Shown one piece after another: positions 26,308 through 34,356 of a DNA stretch of 45,725 nt. Position numbers and translations under genes: made by a program. Every line of letters begins with the position of its first letter. The first letter of the stretch is position 1. Below the pieces are notes generated by a model, which was not told the DNA's origin, ran no database searches, and saw only the letters and a program-made list of their open reading frames with translations. This DNA is from Bilophila wadsworthia ATCC 49260 (GTDB lineage: Bacteria > Desulfobacterota > Desulfovibrionia > Desulfovibrionales > Desulfovibrionaceae), in the NCBI RefSeq assembly GCF_000701705.1, contig NZ_JNJP01000026.1, positions 1 to 45,725 of the forward strand. The letters are read 5' to 3'.

Positions 26308-27318
26308 CTAGGCCATCGTCGGCGCGACATTGGTCAAGATAGCCGTCTGCGATTCGGTACATCCTTCAATAATATTGTTGACGTCTTCGAGCATCTTTTC
26401 CGCGCGCTCCATGACGCCCTTCAGAAAATCAAGCTCCATATCCTGCGCCTGCTGGATGCGTTCCAGAATGGCTTCCAGCTCCTTGGTATCCGCATAGCTG
26501 GTGGAAATCTTGTAATCGTACACGGAACCGGCGATGTTCGTCGCCCCACTGCCCATCTGCACGACGCTGCTGGCGATGTTCGACGACTTGAGCGCAATGT
26601 CGGCCACCTTCGACAAGGTCTGCGCTGAGGTCGTGGCGGCGGAGCCGAAGGAGCCGCCCATAGTCAGCCCGATGCCCACGATGGTGATCGCAAGCTCGCA
26701 GGCCATGCCGACATACCCGGCGATGTCTTCCGGAACCCCGCACGCCTTCAATCCGGCGGCAATCCCGGCGCTGATGCTTACCTTGCCGTCGGTCGCCATA
26801 CTCACGGCACTGTTGATGGACATAGTGAGCATTACGGCCCCGCCCGCGATAAGCAGCGGGTTCCCGGTTGCCGCCCCGGCCACGATTGTGGCGACGCTGG
26901 CTATCGCCCCGACGATCACGCCGACCCAGCTGAAAATCTTTTTGAAGACATCGAGGATACCTTTGGATTTCATGGAGTCGAGGCGATCCATGATCTCTTC
27001 CAGCTTCTTCTCGTTGATCTCGGCGCGCTCTTTTCCCTTGGCGTCGATGGAGGCCACGCCGTCTTTGGTGGCCTGCGTGCGCGTCTCGTTGCTGATCATC
27101 TGGGCCAGCGTTTCGAGCGAGAGCCCTCCCGCCGTGGGCGGGGCCAGCCTCGGCAAGTCTGAAGATGAGGATGACGCATTGGGGGAGGAAGACGGCAGAT
27201 CCGGCAGCGTGATTTCCTGCAGGGCCTTCTTGATGGCCTCCTGGAGGTTGTTTACCTCAACGCCGCCGGCAAGCTCCATGAACTTCGAGCCGACCTGAAA
27301 ACCAATGGAGTTGGGCAT
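26308..27318 (-). CDS. sctE: T3SS major translocator SctE (YopB/IpaB-like)
   Basis: A 336-aa hydrophobic translocator. A Ser/Pro-rich N-terminal region and a helical section lead to two membrane-spanning hydrophobic regions (around VIVGAIASVATIVAG and ELAITIVGIGLTMGG), then a C-terminal coiled coil. This matches the YopB/IpaB/SseC family, which forms the pore in the target membrane. I chose the ATG preceded by GTGAGGTTCCC. It lies directly downstream of its presumed chaperone gene (SycD type). Confidence 0.88.
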   Translation of the reverse strand: MPNSIGFQVGSKFMELAGGVEVNNLQEAIKKALQEITLPDLPSSSPNASSSSSDLPRLAPPTAGGLSLETLAQMISNETRTQATKDGVASIDAKGKERAEINEKKLEEIMDRLDSMKSKGILDVFKKIFSWVGVIVGAIASVATIVAGAATGNPLLIAGGAVMLTMSINSAVSMATDGKVSISAGIAAGLKACGVPEDIAGYVGMACELAITIVGIGLTMGGSFGSAATTSAQTLSKVADIALKSSNIASSVVQMGSGATNIAGSVYDYKISTSYADTKELEAILERIQQAQDMELDFLKGVMERAEKMLEDVNNIIEGCTESQTAILTNVAPTMA

Positions 27319-27325
27319 GGGAACC

Positions 27326-27823
27326 TCACTTCTCGGCTTGTTCGAGAATGGCGAGCATGGCCGAGGCTTTGCCTCGCGCGGCATCGTGTTCGGGATTGCC
27401 CTCTTCGCCCATCGAGAGCGCTACAACGAACGCGCCTTGGGCCTTTTCCCGATCCCCCATTTTGAGGTAACACATTCCGGCCTGAAGCACGGGCACGGGG
27501 CTGGCGAGCGCGCCCATCGCCGAACAAAGCCCGTAGGCGTCCACGGCTTCCTGATACTTGCCGTTGGCCTGACGGCTTCCGGCGAGCCCCATCCAGAAAC
27601 GGGGATCGTTGTGATCGTACAGGCACAGCCCGGAAAAGACGGTTTCGGCGTCCTTGTAGTTGCCGGACGTGTACAGGTTATATCCAAGGCTATACAGTGA
27701 TTCCAACATATCCTGAGAGACGTTGCATACGTCCCCGATGGTGGCGCCGTTCAGGACGGCCTTGACCATCGTCTCAAGCTCTTCCTGCGTATATTCGACC
27801 GCCGCACGTTTCTGTTCTGTCAT
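27326..27823 (-). CDS. sycD: SycD/LcrH-type translocator chaperone
   Basis: A 165-aa class II chaperone made of TPR repeats, recognised by LESLYSLGYNLYTSGNYKDAETVF and DPRFWMGLAGSRQANGKYQEAV-type segments. It starts behind GAGGAGCTTTTC. Family members bind both hydrophobic translocators in the cytoplasm. Its position just before sctE and sctB matches lcrH-yopB-yopD. Confidence 0.92.
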   Translation of the reverse strand: MTEQKRAAVEYTQEELETMVKAVLNGATIGDVCNVSQDMLESLYSLGYNLYTSGNYKDAETVFSGLCLYDHNDPRFWMGLAGSRQANGKYQEAVDAYGLCSAMGALASPVPVLQAGMCYLKMGDREKAQGAFVVALSMGEEGNPEHDAARGKASAMLAILEQAEK

Positions 27824-27985
27824 GAAAAGCTCCTCGGGAACCGCCCCGCAACAGCGGGAAAAAGGGTGTTGGCGAAAGGTCAGCCCGCAGATCCGGGTAC
27901 CCCCAAGCAACCGCCATCCGGTGAAGGGGCATCCCCCACATGTACGGGAACCATCCAGACGGGGCTGCCCCTGCGAAAGGGATCT

Positions 27986-28528
27986 TTACTGGCCGCGAGC
28001 CACGGCGGTAAGCGTCTGCATACCGGACTGGATAGCCGAGTTCGCGCCCTGCGTATACGAATTGTACTGGCCCATGAAGTCCTGCACATACACCATCTTG
28101 GTCTGGATATCCGTGCCGATGGTTTCCTGGTAGGCTTGCAGGGACTGAATGGCCACGTCCCACTCGTCCTTATTATGCAAGCTGTCCGCGGTTTCCTTTG
28201 TAGGCTTGCTGACTCCACCGGTGGTCAAATCATAGGTGAGATTGTTTTTATCCATAAACTCCCGGACATCCGCGGGCATTTCAGTGCATCCGCCGCTGTC
28301 CTTGGCCTGATTCTGGAGTTCGCGGCACCTCTGGAGCATATCGGCAACTTCCTTCTGTTCGGCCTGAGCCCCCTCGATTTGCTTGATGTAACCGAGGGCC
28401 GAATCCTTGGCCGAGGCGGCCAATTCCATCTGGAGCTTGGCGAAAATGAAGTTGACGCTTGTGCACGTGCCGAGGCTGCCTACACTGGAGACACTTCCCG
28501 AACCGCTGTTTCCGCTGACTGGATCCAT
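27986..28528 (-). CDS. sctA2: EspA/SseB-like T3SS tip/filament protein, copy 2
   Basis: A 180-aa protein. The N-terminus is Ser/Gly-rich. The first helix (FIFAKLQMELAASAKDSALG) and the C-terminal coiled coil (SLQAYQETIGTDIQTKMVY) are nearly identical to the upstream neighbour, while the middle differs. Overall layout and a central MPADVREFMDKNN resemble SseB (VPEDVIKYMRDNG) and EspA, proteins that extend or cap the needle. It starts behind AAGGAGAATGATAT, 25 bp after its paralogue. The EspA/SseB link is my pattern match, not a search result. Confidence 0.7.
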   Translation of the reverse strand: MDPVSGNSGSGSVSSVGSLGTCTSVNFIFAKLQMELAASAKDSALGYIKQIEGAQAEQKEVADMLQRCRELQNQAKDSGGCTEMPADVREFMDKNNLTYDLTTGGVSKPTKETADSLHNKDEWDVAIQSLQAYQETIGTDIQTKMVYVQDFMGQYNSYTQGANSAIQSGMQTLTAVARGQ

Positions 28529-28553
28529 ATATCATTCTCCTTGGATACGTTAT

Positions 28554-29114
28554 TTATTGCCCGCGGGCCACGCTGGTGAGCGTCTGCATACCGGACTGGA
28601 TGGCCGAGTTCGCTCCCTGCGTGTACGAGTTGTATTGGCCCATGAAGTCCTGCACATAAACCATCAGCGTCTGGATGTCCGTACCGATGGTTTCCTGATA
28701 TGCTTGAAGGGATTGGATTGCGACATCCCACTCGTCTTTGCCCAAAATATAATCTTTATCCGTGTTTGGGAAAGTTAATTCGTGCTGTTCCATAAACGTG
28801 GCCAGCTCTTTCGACATAGGGTAGCAATCTTTACCTGTCACGGTGACTCCATTGATGCTTTTTTGCCCTACGCCCGTACCATTTTCCCCCTCGTTCTGAG
28901 CTTGCCGAGCCTGCTGGAGCAAATCAGCTACTTCCTTCTGTTCGGCCTGCGCACTCTCGATCTGCTTGATGTAGCCGAGGGCCGAATCCTTGGCCGAGGC
29001 GGCCAGCTCCATCTGGAGCTTGGCGAAAATGAAGTTGACGCTTGTGCACGTGCCGAGGCTGCCCACGCTGGTGACGCTTCCCAATCCTCCAACTCCACCG
29101 GAACCCTGAACCAT
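28554..29114 (-). CDS. sctA1: EspA/SseB-like T3SS tip/filament protein, copy 1
   Basis: A 186-aa protein homologous over both ends to the next gene (sctA2), with a diverged middle section (about residues 75-115) that contains YPMSKELATFMEQHE. It has no signal peptide and few hydrophobic stretches beyond one N-terminal helix, which is typical of secreted tip or filament subunits. It lies where lcrV is found in Yersinia (after lcrG, before lcrH) but is half the size of LcrV. The start follows AGGGGAAAGT. Confidence 0.7.
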   Translation of the reverse strand: MVQGSGGVGGLGSVTSVGSLGTCTSVNFIFAKLQMELAASAKDSALGYIKQIESAQAEQKEVADLLQQARQAQNEGENGTGVGQKSINGVTVTGKDCYPMSKELATFMEQHELTFPNTDKDYILGKDEWDVAIQSLQAYQETIGTDIQTLMVYVQDFMGQYNSYTQGANSAIQSGMQTLTSVARGQ

Positions 29115-29134
29115 ACTTTCCCCTATCTTAAAAA

Positions 29135-29425
29135 TTAAAGACGGACGACACCGCGGCGGCCAGCGCCGGGGGCCTTGCCGGAAGGACGGTTATCCAGGGA
29201 GGCTTGCGCTTTGCGGGCTTCCCCGGCGCGCTTGGCCTCTTCCTTTGCTTTGGCGACGAGCGCTTCCACTTCCGGCGTCATCGCCTCCTGCTGCTTGAGA
29301 TCGTCTTCCGTGAGCCCCATGCCCTTGAGCTGCGCATCAAATTTCTGGTTGAGGCGGGACAGCTCGTCCTTGAGGGCGTTGAGCTGTTCTTCCTGAGCCT
29401 GCATGTCTTTTTCCGTGAATGCCAT
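29135..29425 (-). CDS. LcrG-like tip-protein chaperone/regulator
   Basis: A 96-aa charged helical protein. Its length, GMGLTEDDLK segment, long Glu/Lys/Arg helix and basic Gly-rich tail (GAGRRGVVRL) parallel Yersinia LcrG (about 95 aa, IGLTPEAV..., basic C-terminus). LcrG binds the tip protein LcrV and restrains secretion. It is the first gene of the left operon, 22 nt from the predicted start of transcription, with an AGGAG ribosome site. The homology is weak and supported by gene order. Confidence 0.6.
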   Translation of the reverse strand: MAFTEKDMQAQEEQLNALKDELSRLNQKFDAQLKGMGLTEDDLKQQEAMTPEVEALVAKAKEEAKRAGEARKAQASLDNRPSGKAPGAGRRGVVRL

Positions 29426-29457
29426 GTCGTTGCTCCTGTTGTTGGTGCTTCATTTTT

Positions 29458-29474
29458 AGCATGTTCCGTGCCAA
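29458..29474 (-). promoter_or_regulatory. Sigma-54 promoter of the left T3SS operon
   Basis: On the minus strand the sequence reads TTGGCACGGAACATGCT. This is TGGCACG (-24), 4 nt, then ATGCT (-12), with GG and GC exactly 10 bp apart. It matches the sigma-54 consensus TGGCACG-N4-TTGCW at all but one conserved position. Transcription would start near 29447. Confidence 0.75.
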
Positions 29475-29540
29475 ACAAACAAATACGAGGAATTTCGGCT
29501 CATCAAGCCTTTTTGCATGGTTTTCCGTGCGCAGAAAACA

Positions 29541-29584
29541 AACAATATTGGCACTATTTCGCCTTTACATCTACCAACATTGTT
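29541..29584. promoter_or_regulatory. Candidate shared enhancer site for the sigma-54 activator
   Basis: AACAATATTGG (29541-29551) and CCAACATTGTT (29574-29584) form an inverted repeat with one mismatch and a 22-nt spacer. The centre is about 90 bp from the left -24 box and about 135 bp from the right one, a usual distance for upstream activator sites. It lies in an AT-rich stretch. Confidence 0.5.
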
Positions 29585-29695
29585 CTCATCCATTGATAAA
29601 TCTTCTTTGACAACTACTACAGGCTATTACCCAAATCAATCAAAAAGGAGGCGCTTGTAAGACGTTGCGGCCTATGATACTCGCTAAGCGATGAT

Positions 29696-29711
29696 TGGCA
29701 TATTTCTCGCA
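29696..29711 (+). promoter_or_regulatory. Sigma-54 promoter of the right T3SS operon
   Basis: TGGCATATTTCTCGCA has GG (29697-29698) and GC (29709-29710) separated by 10 bp, the strict sigma-54 spacing. The -24 box differs from TGGCAC at one base. Transcription would begin near 29722, leaving a leader of about 98 nt before sctW. Confidence 0.65.
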
Positions 29712-29819
29712 TGATTTCTTGCGGGCCGGTATGGATCGGTTCCCGGAATCACGTGTTCCCGCAGCCTCCAGGCACGGGGGCCGACTCATTTCCCGGCGGG
29801 GAGCCGGGCAGGAGGAGGC

Positions 29820-30944
29820 ATGTCCATAGATTTTTCCGTCACCACTATGAGCCAGATGGCCGGAGGCGCAACCGCGTCGGCGGCGAGCTCTCTCGCCACG
29901 GGCTCACTCATGGGGAACGCCGCCGCGCAGGTGGAAGACCCCATGTCGCTGCTCGCCGATGCGGCCGAAGAACTGACCTTTGCGGCTGACACCACTGACG
30001 AATACGAACTTGAGGACCGCAAGGAGCGGGAACGCGCTGAAAGCGCCTATGCCGAGCGCGTCAAGCTCTATCAGGATCTCATGCATGAGGCGGGCAAGTC
30101 GCAGAACATCGATCGCCTGAAGGACAGCCTGCGCGCCCGCGAAGGCCGGGAAAAGGCCTCACGGGAGGCGCTTTACCGCTTTCCGGACCCGAGCGACGCC
30201 TATGCCGCCCTTTCCGAGGCGCTTGACGCCTTTTCGGATGATCCGTCCGTTGATCCTTCCGTTATTGAAGATATCCGGCAAGGGCTCGCCGAACTCGAAG
30301 CCGAACACGGCCCGCAGATCCGTTCGGGCATCCAAGGCGCGCTCGCCGCTGCCGGATATCCCGAACTGGACAGCGCGGACGGCCTGCGCGACCTGTACCG
30401 CCAGACCGTCTGCGACTTTACGGACGTCAACGCCGCCTTCACCCACATCCACGAGAAATACGGCGATGTGGGCTTCGGCAAGGCGATGGATTTCCTTTTC
30501 AACGCGCTGGGCAACGACCTCGCCACGGACGTACCGAGCATGGAAACCACCCATCTCGAAAGCGTCCACGCCACCCTCGAACAGGTGCGTCTCCTGCAAA
30601 GCACGCATGTCCAGTGCGAACGCCTGCTCCAGCGCTGGCAGGATGTCCACGGGGTCCAGTGCGGGCTTGCTCCGATGGAGTTGCTCGGCGATTTGGTTGA
30701 CCTGCGCAAAGAACATTTCCTCGGAGCCATGCAGATCGATCGCATTGCCTCCAAGGCCAAGGCCCCGGATATCGAACGCGAAGTGCTGTTCCTTCAGGAA
30801 CTCCTGAATATGGCCCGCAACCTGCCCGTCCAGCTTTTCGACGGCGAACAAGGCCGCATGAAGGTCATCGACGCCGTACAGGAATCCGTGGACGCCGCCA
30901 TCCGGCGTGAAGACGAATACCTCGCCAGTTTGGGAGACGCGTGA
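29820..30944 (+). CDS. sctW: T3SS gatekeeper SctW (YopN-TyeA fusion type)
   Basis: A 374-aa helical protein. The N-terminal 45 residues are Ser/Ala/Thr-rich (secretion signal). The middle matches the HrpJ/YopN region. The C-terminal third (from about KAPDIEREVLFLQELLN) corresponds to TyeA, so YopN and TyeA are fused as in SsaL/MxiC-type gatekeepers. It delays secretion of late substrates until contact. The start is behind CAGGAGGAGGC. It is the first gene of the right operon. Confidence 0.88.
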   Translation: MSIDFSVTTMSQMAGGATASAASSLATGSLMGNAAAQVEDPMSLLADAAEELTFAADTTDEYELEDRKERERAESAYAERVKLYQDLMHEAGKSQNIDRLKDSLRAREGREKASREALYRFPDPSDAYAALSEALDAFSDDPSVDPSVIEDIRQGLAELEAEHGPQIRSGIQGALAAAGYPELDSADGLRDLYRQTVCDFTDVNAAFTHIHEKYGDVGFGKAMDFLFNALGNDLATDVPSMETTHLESVHATLEQVRLLQSTHVQCERLLQRWQDVHGVQCGLAPMELLGDLVDLRKEHFLGAMQIDRIASKAKAPDIEREVLFLQELLNMARNLPVQLFDGEQGRMKVIDAVQESVDAAIRREDEYLASLGDA

Positions 30945-31318
30945 TGATCGAACGTGAAATCGCCGAATTCGGCAGACGCATGGGTATGCCCGCCTTTTCC
31001 CTTTCCCCTGCGGGGCTCGCCGCGCTCGACGTGGAGCGCCTCGGGCGGCTCCATCTGGAGCTTGCCGAAAACGCCGGGGAGCGTGAGCTGCTCGTCTACC
31101 TCGCGCGGGCCGTGCCGGAGTATGACGTGAAAGCCCCACGCCGCGTGCTCGAGCGCTGCCATTACCGGCACGCCGATCCCATGCCGCTGTCCGGGGGGGT
31201 GCACAAGGGCAATATTGTCCTTCTCACCCGTTTCCCCGAACGGCAGGCGACGGCGGCGGGCATCGAAAGGGCCGTCCAGTTCCTCAGCGGCGTCATGGAT
31301 ACCGTCGCCAAAGCCTGA
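30944..31318 (+). CDS. SycN-like chaperone of the gatekeeper
   Basis: A 124-aa protein with the SycN-type pattern: EREIAEFGRRMGMP at the start, LGRLHLELAENAGERELLVYLAR strands, then a long C-terminal helix. Yersinia SycN binds YopN as a heterodimer with YscB. The ATG overlaps the sctW stop (TGATG); a GTG 3 nt upstream is an alternative. The order sctW-sycN-sctX-sctY-sctV is exactly that of the Yersinia yopN operon. Confidence 0.72.
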   Translation: MIEREIAEFGRRMGMPAFSLSPAGLAALDVERLGRLHLELAENAGERELLVYLARAVPEYDVKAPRRVLERCHYRHADPMPLSGGVHKGNIVLLTRFPERQATAAGIERAVQFLSGVMDTVAKA

Positions 31319-31360
31319 TTCCGCAACCTCGGTTTTCTTTACCGGCAAAGGAGGACAGCC

Positions 31361-31729
31361 ATGCCGAGCATCAACCTTCTGGATCCTTCCCTCGGCATCC
31401 AGACCATCATGGAGAGCCCGGCGGCAACGCGCGGCGGCATCCCCGAGGCGAGGCCCCTCGCCTCCAATGTCCTGCGCGAGGCCGGGCTTGAGGAACTGTA
31501 TTCCCCGTGCAACGCGCACCACCTCGTGGAGCAGGCGCTCTGCCCGGATGCGGGCGACGGCGACATCCTCCGCCCGGAGGTGTTTTCCGGCAACCTCGCG
31601 GGATGCCTGGAAGCCTTGAAGGATTCCGATGATCCCGCCGTCCGGGCGCTGGCCGACGGCGAACTGGCCCCGCTGCTTCAAAACAAGGAACTCCTCAACG
31701 CCTACATGGGCCTGATGATAGGGGGTTAA
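31361..31729 (+). CDS. sctX: T3SS protein SctX (YscX-like)
   Basis: A 122-aa protein, the same length as YscX. The N-terminal part is poorly structured; the C-terminal half is helical (NLAGCLEALKDSDDPAVRAL, LLNAYMGLMI). YscX is an early secreted substrate that needs YscY and binds SctV. The ATG follows AAAGGAGGACAGCC. Assignment comes from size, C-terminal pattern and position directly before sctY and sctV. Confidence 0.75.
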   Translation: MPSINLLDPSLGIQTIMESPAATRGGIPEARPLASNVLREAGLEELYSPCNAHHLVEQALCPDAGDGDILRPEVFSGNLAGCLEALKDSDDPAVRALADGELAPLLQNKELLNAYMGLMIGG

Positions 31730-31730
31730 G

Positions 31731-32138
31731 GTGGCGCTTACGCAGGAACAGCGCAACACACTGTCCATTCTGGGATATCTGTATTACCGCATGGGGCGTC
31801 TGGACAATGCCGCCACGGTCTTCGCGGCGCTGGACAAGCTCGCCCCCGAAGGCATGGACGCCATTTCCCGGAGGGCCGCCGCCACGCTCGCGGCCATTGA
31901 AACGGATCGCGGCAATGCCGAAAAAGCCCTCCAGCTGCTGCACCGGGTCATGGACGGGCAAACCCTCTCCACCCGCCATGCCGCCCTGCACCTGCTCCGG
32001 GCACGCGCGCTCTGGCAGCAGGGGCGCAAGGATGAAGCGAGGGCCGCGGTCAACGAATACCTGTACCTCGCCGGCAACGGCCCGTCCGCGCAAGCGCTGG
32101 CCGAGCCCCCCTTCAACAGCATGGGCAAACGCGTATGA
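31731..32138 (+). CDS. sctY: T3SS chaperone SctY (YscY-like, TPR)
   Basis: A 135-aa TPR protein (LGYLYYRMGRLDNAATVFAAL, ALHLLRARALWQQGRKDEAR). YscY is the chaperone of YscX, and the pair is needed for export-gate function in Ysc-type systems. It has a GTG start right after the sctX stop, and its own stop overlaps the sctV start (ATGA). Confidence 0.82.
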   Translation: MALTQEQRNTLSILGYLYYRMGRLDNAATVFAALDKLAPEGMDAISRRAAATLAAIETDRGNAEKALQLLHRVMDGQTLSTRHAALHLLRARALWQQGRKDEARAAVNEYLYLAGNGPSAQALAEPPFNSMGKRV

Positions 32139-34222
32139 GCCTGTTCACCACGGCCCGTTCCGCCGTCGGCGTGGTCACGCGCCACAACGACATCAACATC
32201 GTCTTCCTGCTCGTCACCGTCATCGCGCTGATGATCATCCCGCTGCCCACGCCGGTGGTGGATACGCTCATCGGCGTGAACATGGCCCTGTCCTTCACCA
32301 TCCTGATGATGACCATGTACGTGCGGACGGTGCTGGACTTCTCGGTCTTTCCCACGCTGCTCCTGTTCACCACCCTGTTCCGGGTGGGCCTCAACATCAC
32401 GACCACGCGCCTGATCCTGCTTCAGGCGGACGCGGGCGAAATCATCTTCACGTTCGGCGAATTCGCCCTTGGCGGCAACTTTGTGGTCGGCGCGGTGGTC
32501 TTCCTCATCCTGACCATCGTGCAGTTCCTCGTCATAGCCAAAGGCGCGGAGCGCGTGGCCGAAGTCGGGGCGCGCTTCACTCTCGACGCCATGCCCGGCA
32601 AGCAGATGTCCATCGACGCCGACATGCGCGCCGGGGTCATCGACATGGAGGAGGCGCAGCGCCGCCGCGAGCGCATCAGTCAGGAAAGCCAGATGTACGG
32701 CGCCATGGACGGTGCCATGAAGTTCGTAAAAGGCGACTCCATCGCCGGGATGATCATCGCCGTCGTGAATATCGTGGGCGGCACGATCATCGGCATCACC
32801 CAGAACGGCATGACCGCCGGGGACGCCCTGCACACCTACGGCATCCTCACCATCGGCGACGGGCTGGTATCCCAGATCCCCTCGCTGCTCATCTCCATTT
32901 CGGCGGGCATCCTGATCACCCGCACCGGCGATTCCGACGACAACGTGGGCTCGCAGATCGGCCTCCAGATATTCGCCCAGCCCAAGGCGCTGCTCATGGC
33001 GGGCGGGCTGGTGTTCCTCTTCGCCCTCATCCCCGGCTTCCCCAAGCCGCAATTGTTCACGCTGGCGGCCCTCCTCGGCGGGCTCGGCTATGTGCTCAAG
33101 CGCGTCAACGAAACCCCGCAGGCCCCGGACGCCAAAGAGGAACTCTCCAAGTCGCTCACGCCCACGGCCCGCCCCAAGTCCCGCCCCGGCGCGGCGCGGG
33201 ACGAGTTCGCGCCCACCGTGCCCATCATCCTCGATATCTCGGAGGACATGGGCGCATCCCTCGATTACGCTTCGCTCAATGAGGAGCTGGCGAACCTGCG
33301 CCGCGCGCTCTATTTCGATCTCGGCGTGCCCTTCCCCGGCATCAACATCCGGCCCAACCCCGGCCTGCCGGAGCTTTCCTACGTCCTGAACGTCAACGAA
33401 ATCCCCATGTCGCGGGGGAAACTCGAAAAAGGCATGGTCATCGCCCGCGATACCAGCGAAAACCTGTCCATGCTTGGCGTGGAATTCAAGCTCGGTGAAC
33501 GGTTCCTGCCCGACGTCGAGCCCCTCTGGGTCCCCGAGTCCAAGGCCGCGTCGCTGGAGCGCGTGGGCATCAGCATCATGAACCATGCGCGCATCCTCGC
33601 CTACCACCTTTCGCTGCTGCTCGCCCGGCACGCCTCATCGTTCCTCGGTATGCAGGAATCCAAGTACCTGCTCGACAAGATGGAGGAACGCGCCCCCGAT
33701 CTGGTCCGCGAAGCCACCCGCCTGCTGCCCACGCAGCGTATTGCGGAAATCTTCCAGCGGCTGGTGCAGGAGCAGATATCCATCCGCGACCTGCGGAGCA
33801 TCCTTGAAGCGCTCATCGAGTGGAGCCCCAAGGAAAAGGATACCGTCATGCTCACCGAGTACGTCCGCAGCGCCCTGAAGCGCCAGATCAGCTACATGTA
33901 TTCGAAGGGGCAGAACATGCTGCCCGCGATCCTGCTGGACCCCTCGGTCGAGGAGACGATCCGCAAGGCCATCCGGCAGACCTCGGCGGGCGCGTTCCTT
34001 GCGCTTGATCCCGATACGACGCAGCGGTTCCTGCGCGCCGTGACCGAGTCCGCCGGGAAGTACACGGCCAACACGCAGAAGCCGGTACTCATGGCTTCCA
34101 TGGATATCCGGCGGTATGTGCGCAGGCTTATCGAGGGCGAGCATTACGGCCTGCCCGTTGTTTCGTACCAAGAGGTCACGCCCGAGATTTCGATCCAGCC
34201 CGTCAGCAGGATCAGGTTGTAG
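32135..34222 (+). CDS. sctV: T3SS export gate protein SctV
   Basis: A 695-aa FlhA/LcrD-type protein. The N-terminal half has about eight transmembrane helices and the FHIPEP-family cytoplasmic loop, with KGAERVAEVGARFTLDAMPG and KQMSIDADMRAG. The C-terminal half is the soluble nonameric ring domain that receives chaperone-substrate complexes. The length is standard. It is coupled to sctY by a 4-nt overlap and followed by a hairpin element before sctS. Confidence 0.97.
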   Translation: MSLFTTARSAVGVVTRHNDINIVFLLVTVIALMIIPLPTPVVDTLIGVNMALSFTILMMTMYVRTVLDFSVFPTLLLFTTLFRVGLNITTTRLILLQADAGEIIFTFGEFALGGNFVVGAVVFLILTIVQFLVIAKGAERVAEVGARFTLDAMPGKQMSIDADMRAGVIDMEEAQRRRERISQESQMYGAMDGAMKFVKGDSIAGMIIAVVNIVGGTIIGITQNGMTAGDALHTYGILTIGDGLVSQIPSLLISISAGILITRTGDSDDNVGSQIGLQIFAQPKALLMAGGLVFLFALIPGFPKPQLFTLAALLGGLGYVLKRVNETPQAPDAKEELSKSLTPTARPKSRPGAARDEFAPTVPIILDISEDMGASLDYASLNEELANLRRALYFDLGVPFPGINIRPNPGLPELSYVLNVNEIPMSRGKLEKGMVIARDTSENLSMLGVEFKLGERFLPDVEPLWVPESKAASLERVGISIMNHARILAYHLSLLLARHASSFLGMQESKYLLDKMEERAPDLVREATRLLPTQRIAEIFQRLVQEQISIRDLRSILEALIEWSPKEKDTVMLTEYVRSALKRQISYMYSKGQNMLPAILLDPSVEETIRKAIRQTSAGAFLALDPDTTQRFLRAVTESAGKYTANTQKPVLMASMDIRRYVRRLIEGEHYGLPVVSYQEVTPEISIQPVSRIRL

Positions 34223-34229
34223 AGAGAAT

Positions 34230-34265
34230 CGGGTGAGGGGAAAGGGTATCCTTTCCCCTCACCCG
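34230..34265. repeat. G-rich hairpin element between sctV and sctS
   Basis: Perfect 16-bp arms (34230-34245 and 34250-34265) surround the loop GTAT. They are followed by C-rich tracts and CCCAAACTTTTTGA, like the tails of the other elements. It lies 7 bp after the sctV stop, inside the operon, and could reduce expression of sctS-T-U and the regulator. Confidence 0.75.
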
Positions 34266-34356
34266 TACCCCTCCCCTATCCCCCCAAACTTTTTGACTGG
34301 TGGGGAGGCCGCACGGCGGGAGTCCCGTCGGCGGAATCCCCGCGCCGGACAGCACT

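Noticed and set aside
26060..26362. 100-aa frame between sctE and sctB
   Set aside because: It overlaps both translocator genes in another frame and has no ribosome site or recognisable features.
29549..29565. TTGGCACTATTTCGCC as a further sigma-54 promoter
   Set aside because: The GG and GC are only 9 bp apart instead of 10, and the site lies inside the putative enhancer dyad.
31784..33631. 615-aa minus-strand frame across sctY and sctV
   Set aside because: Low-complexity His/Asp/Glu/Gly-rich translation typical of antisense GC-rich reading frames; the plus strand encodes sctV.
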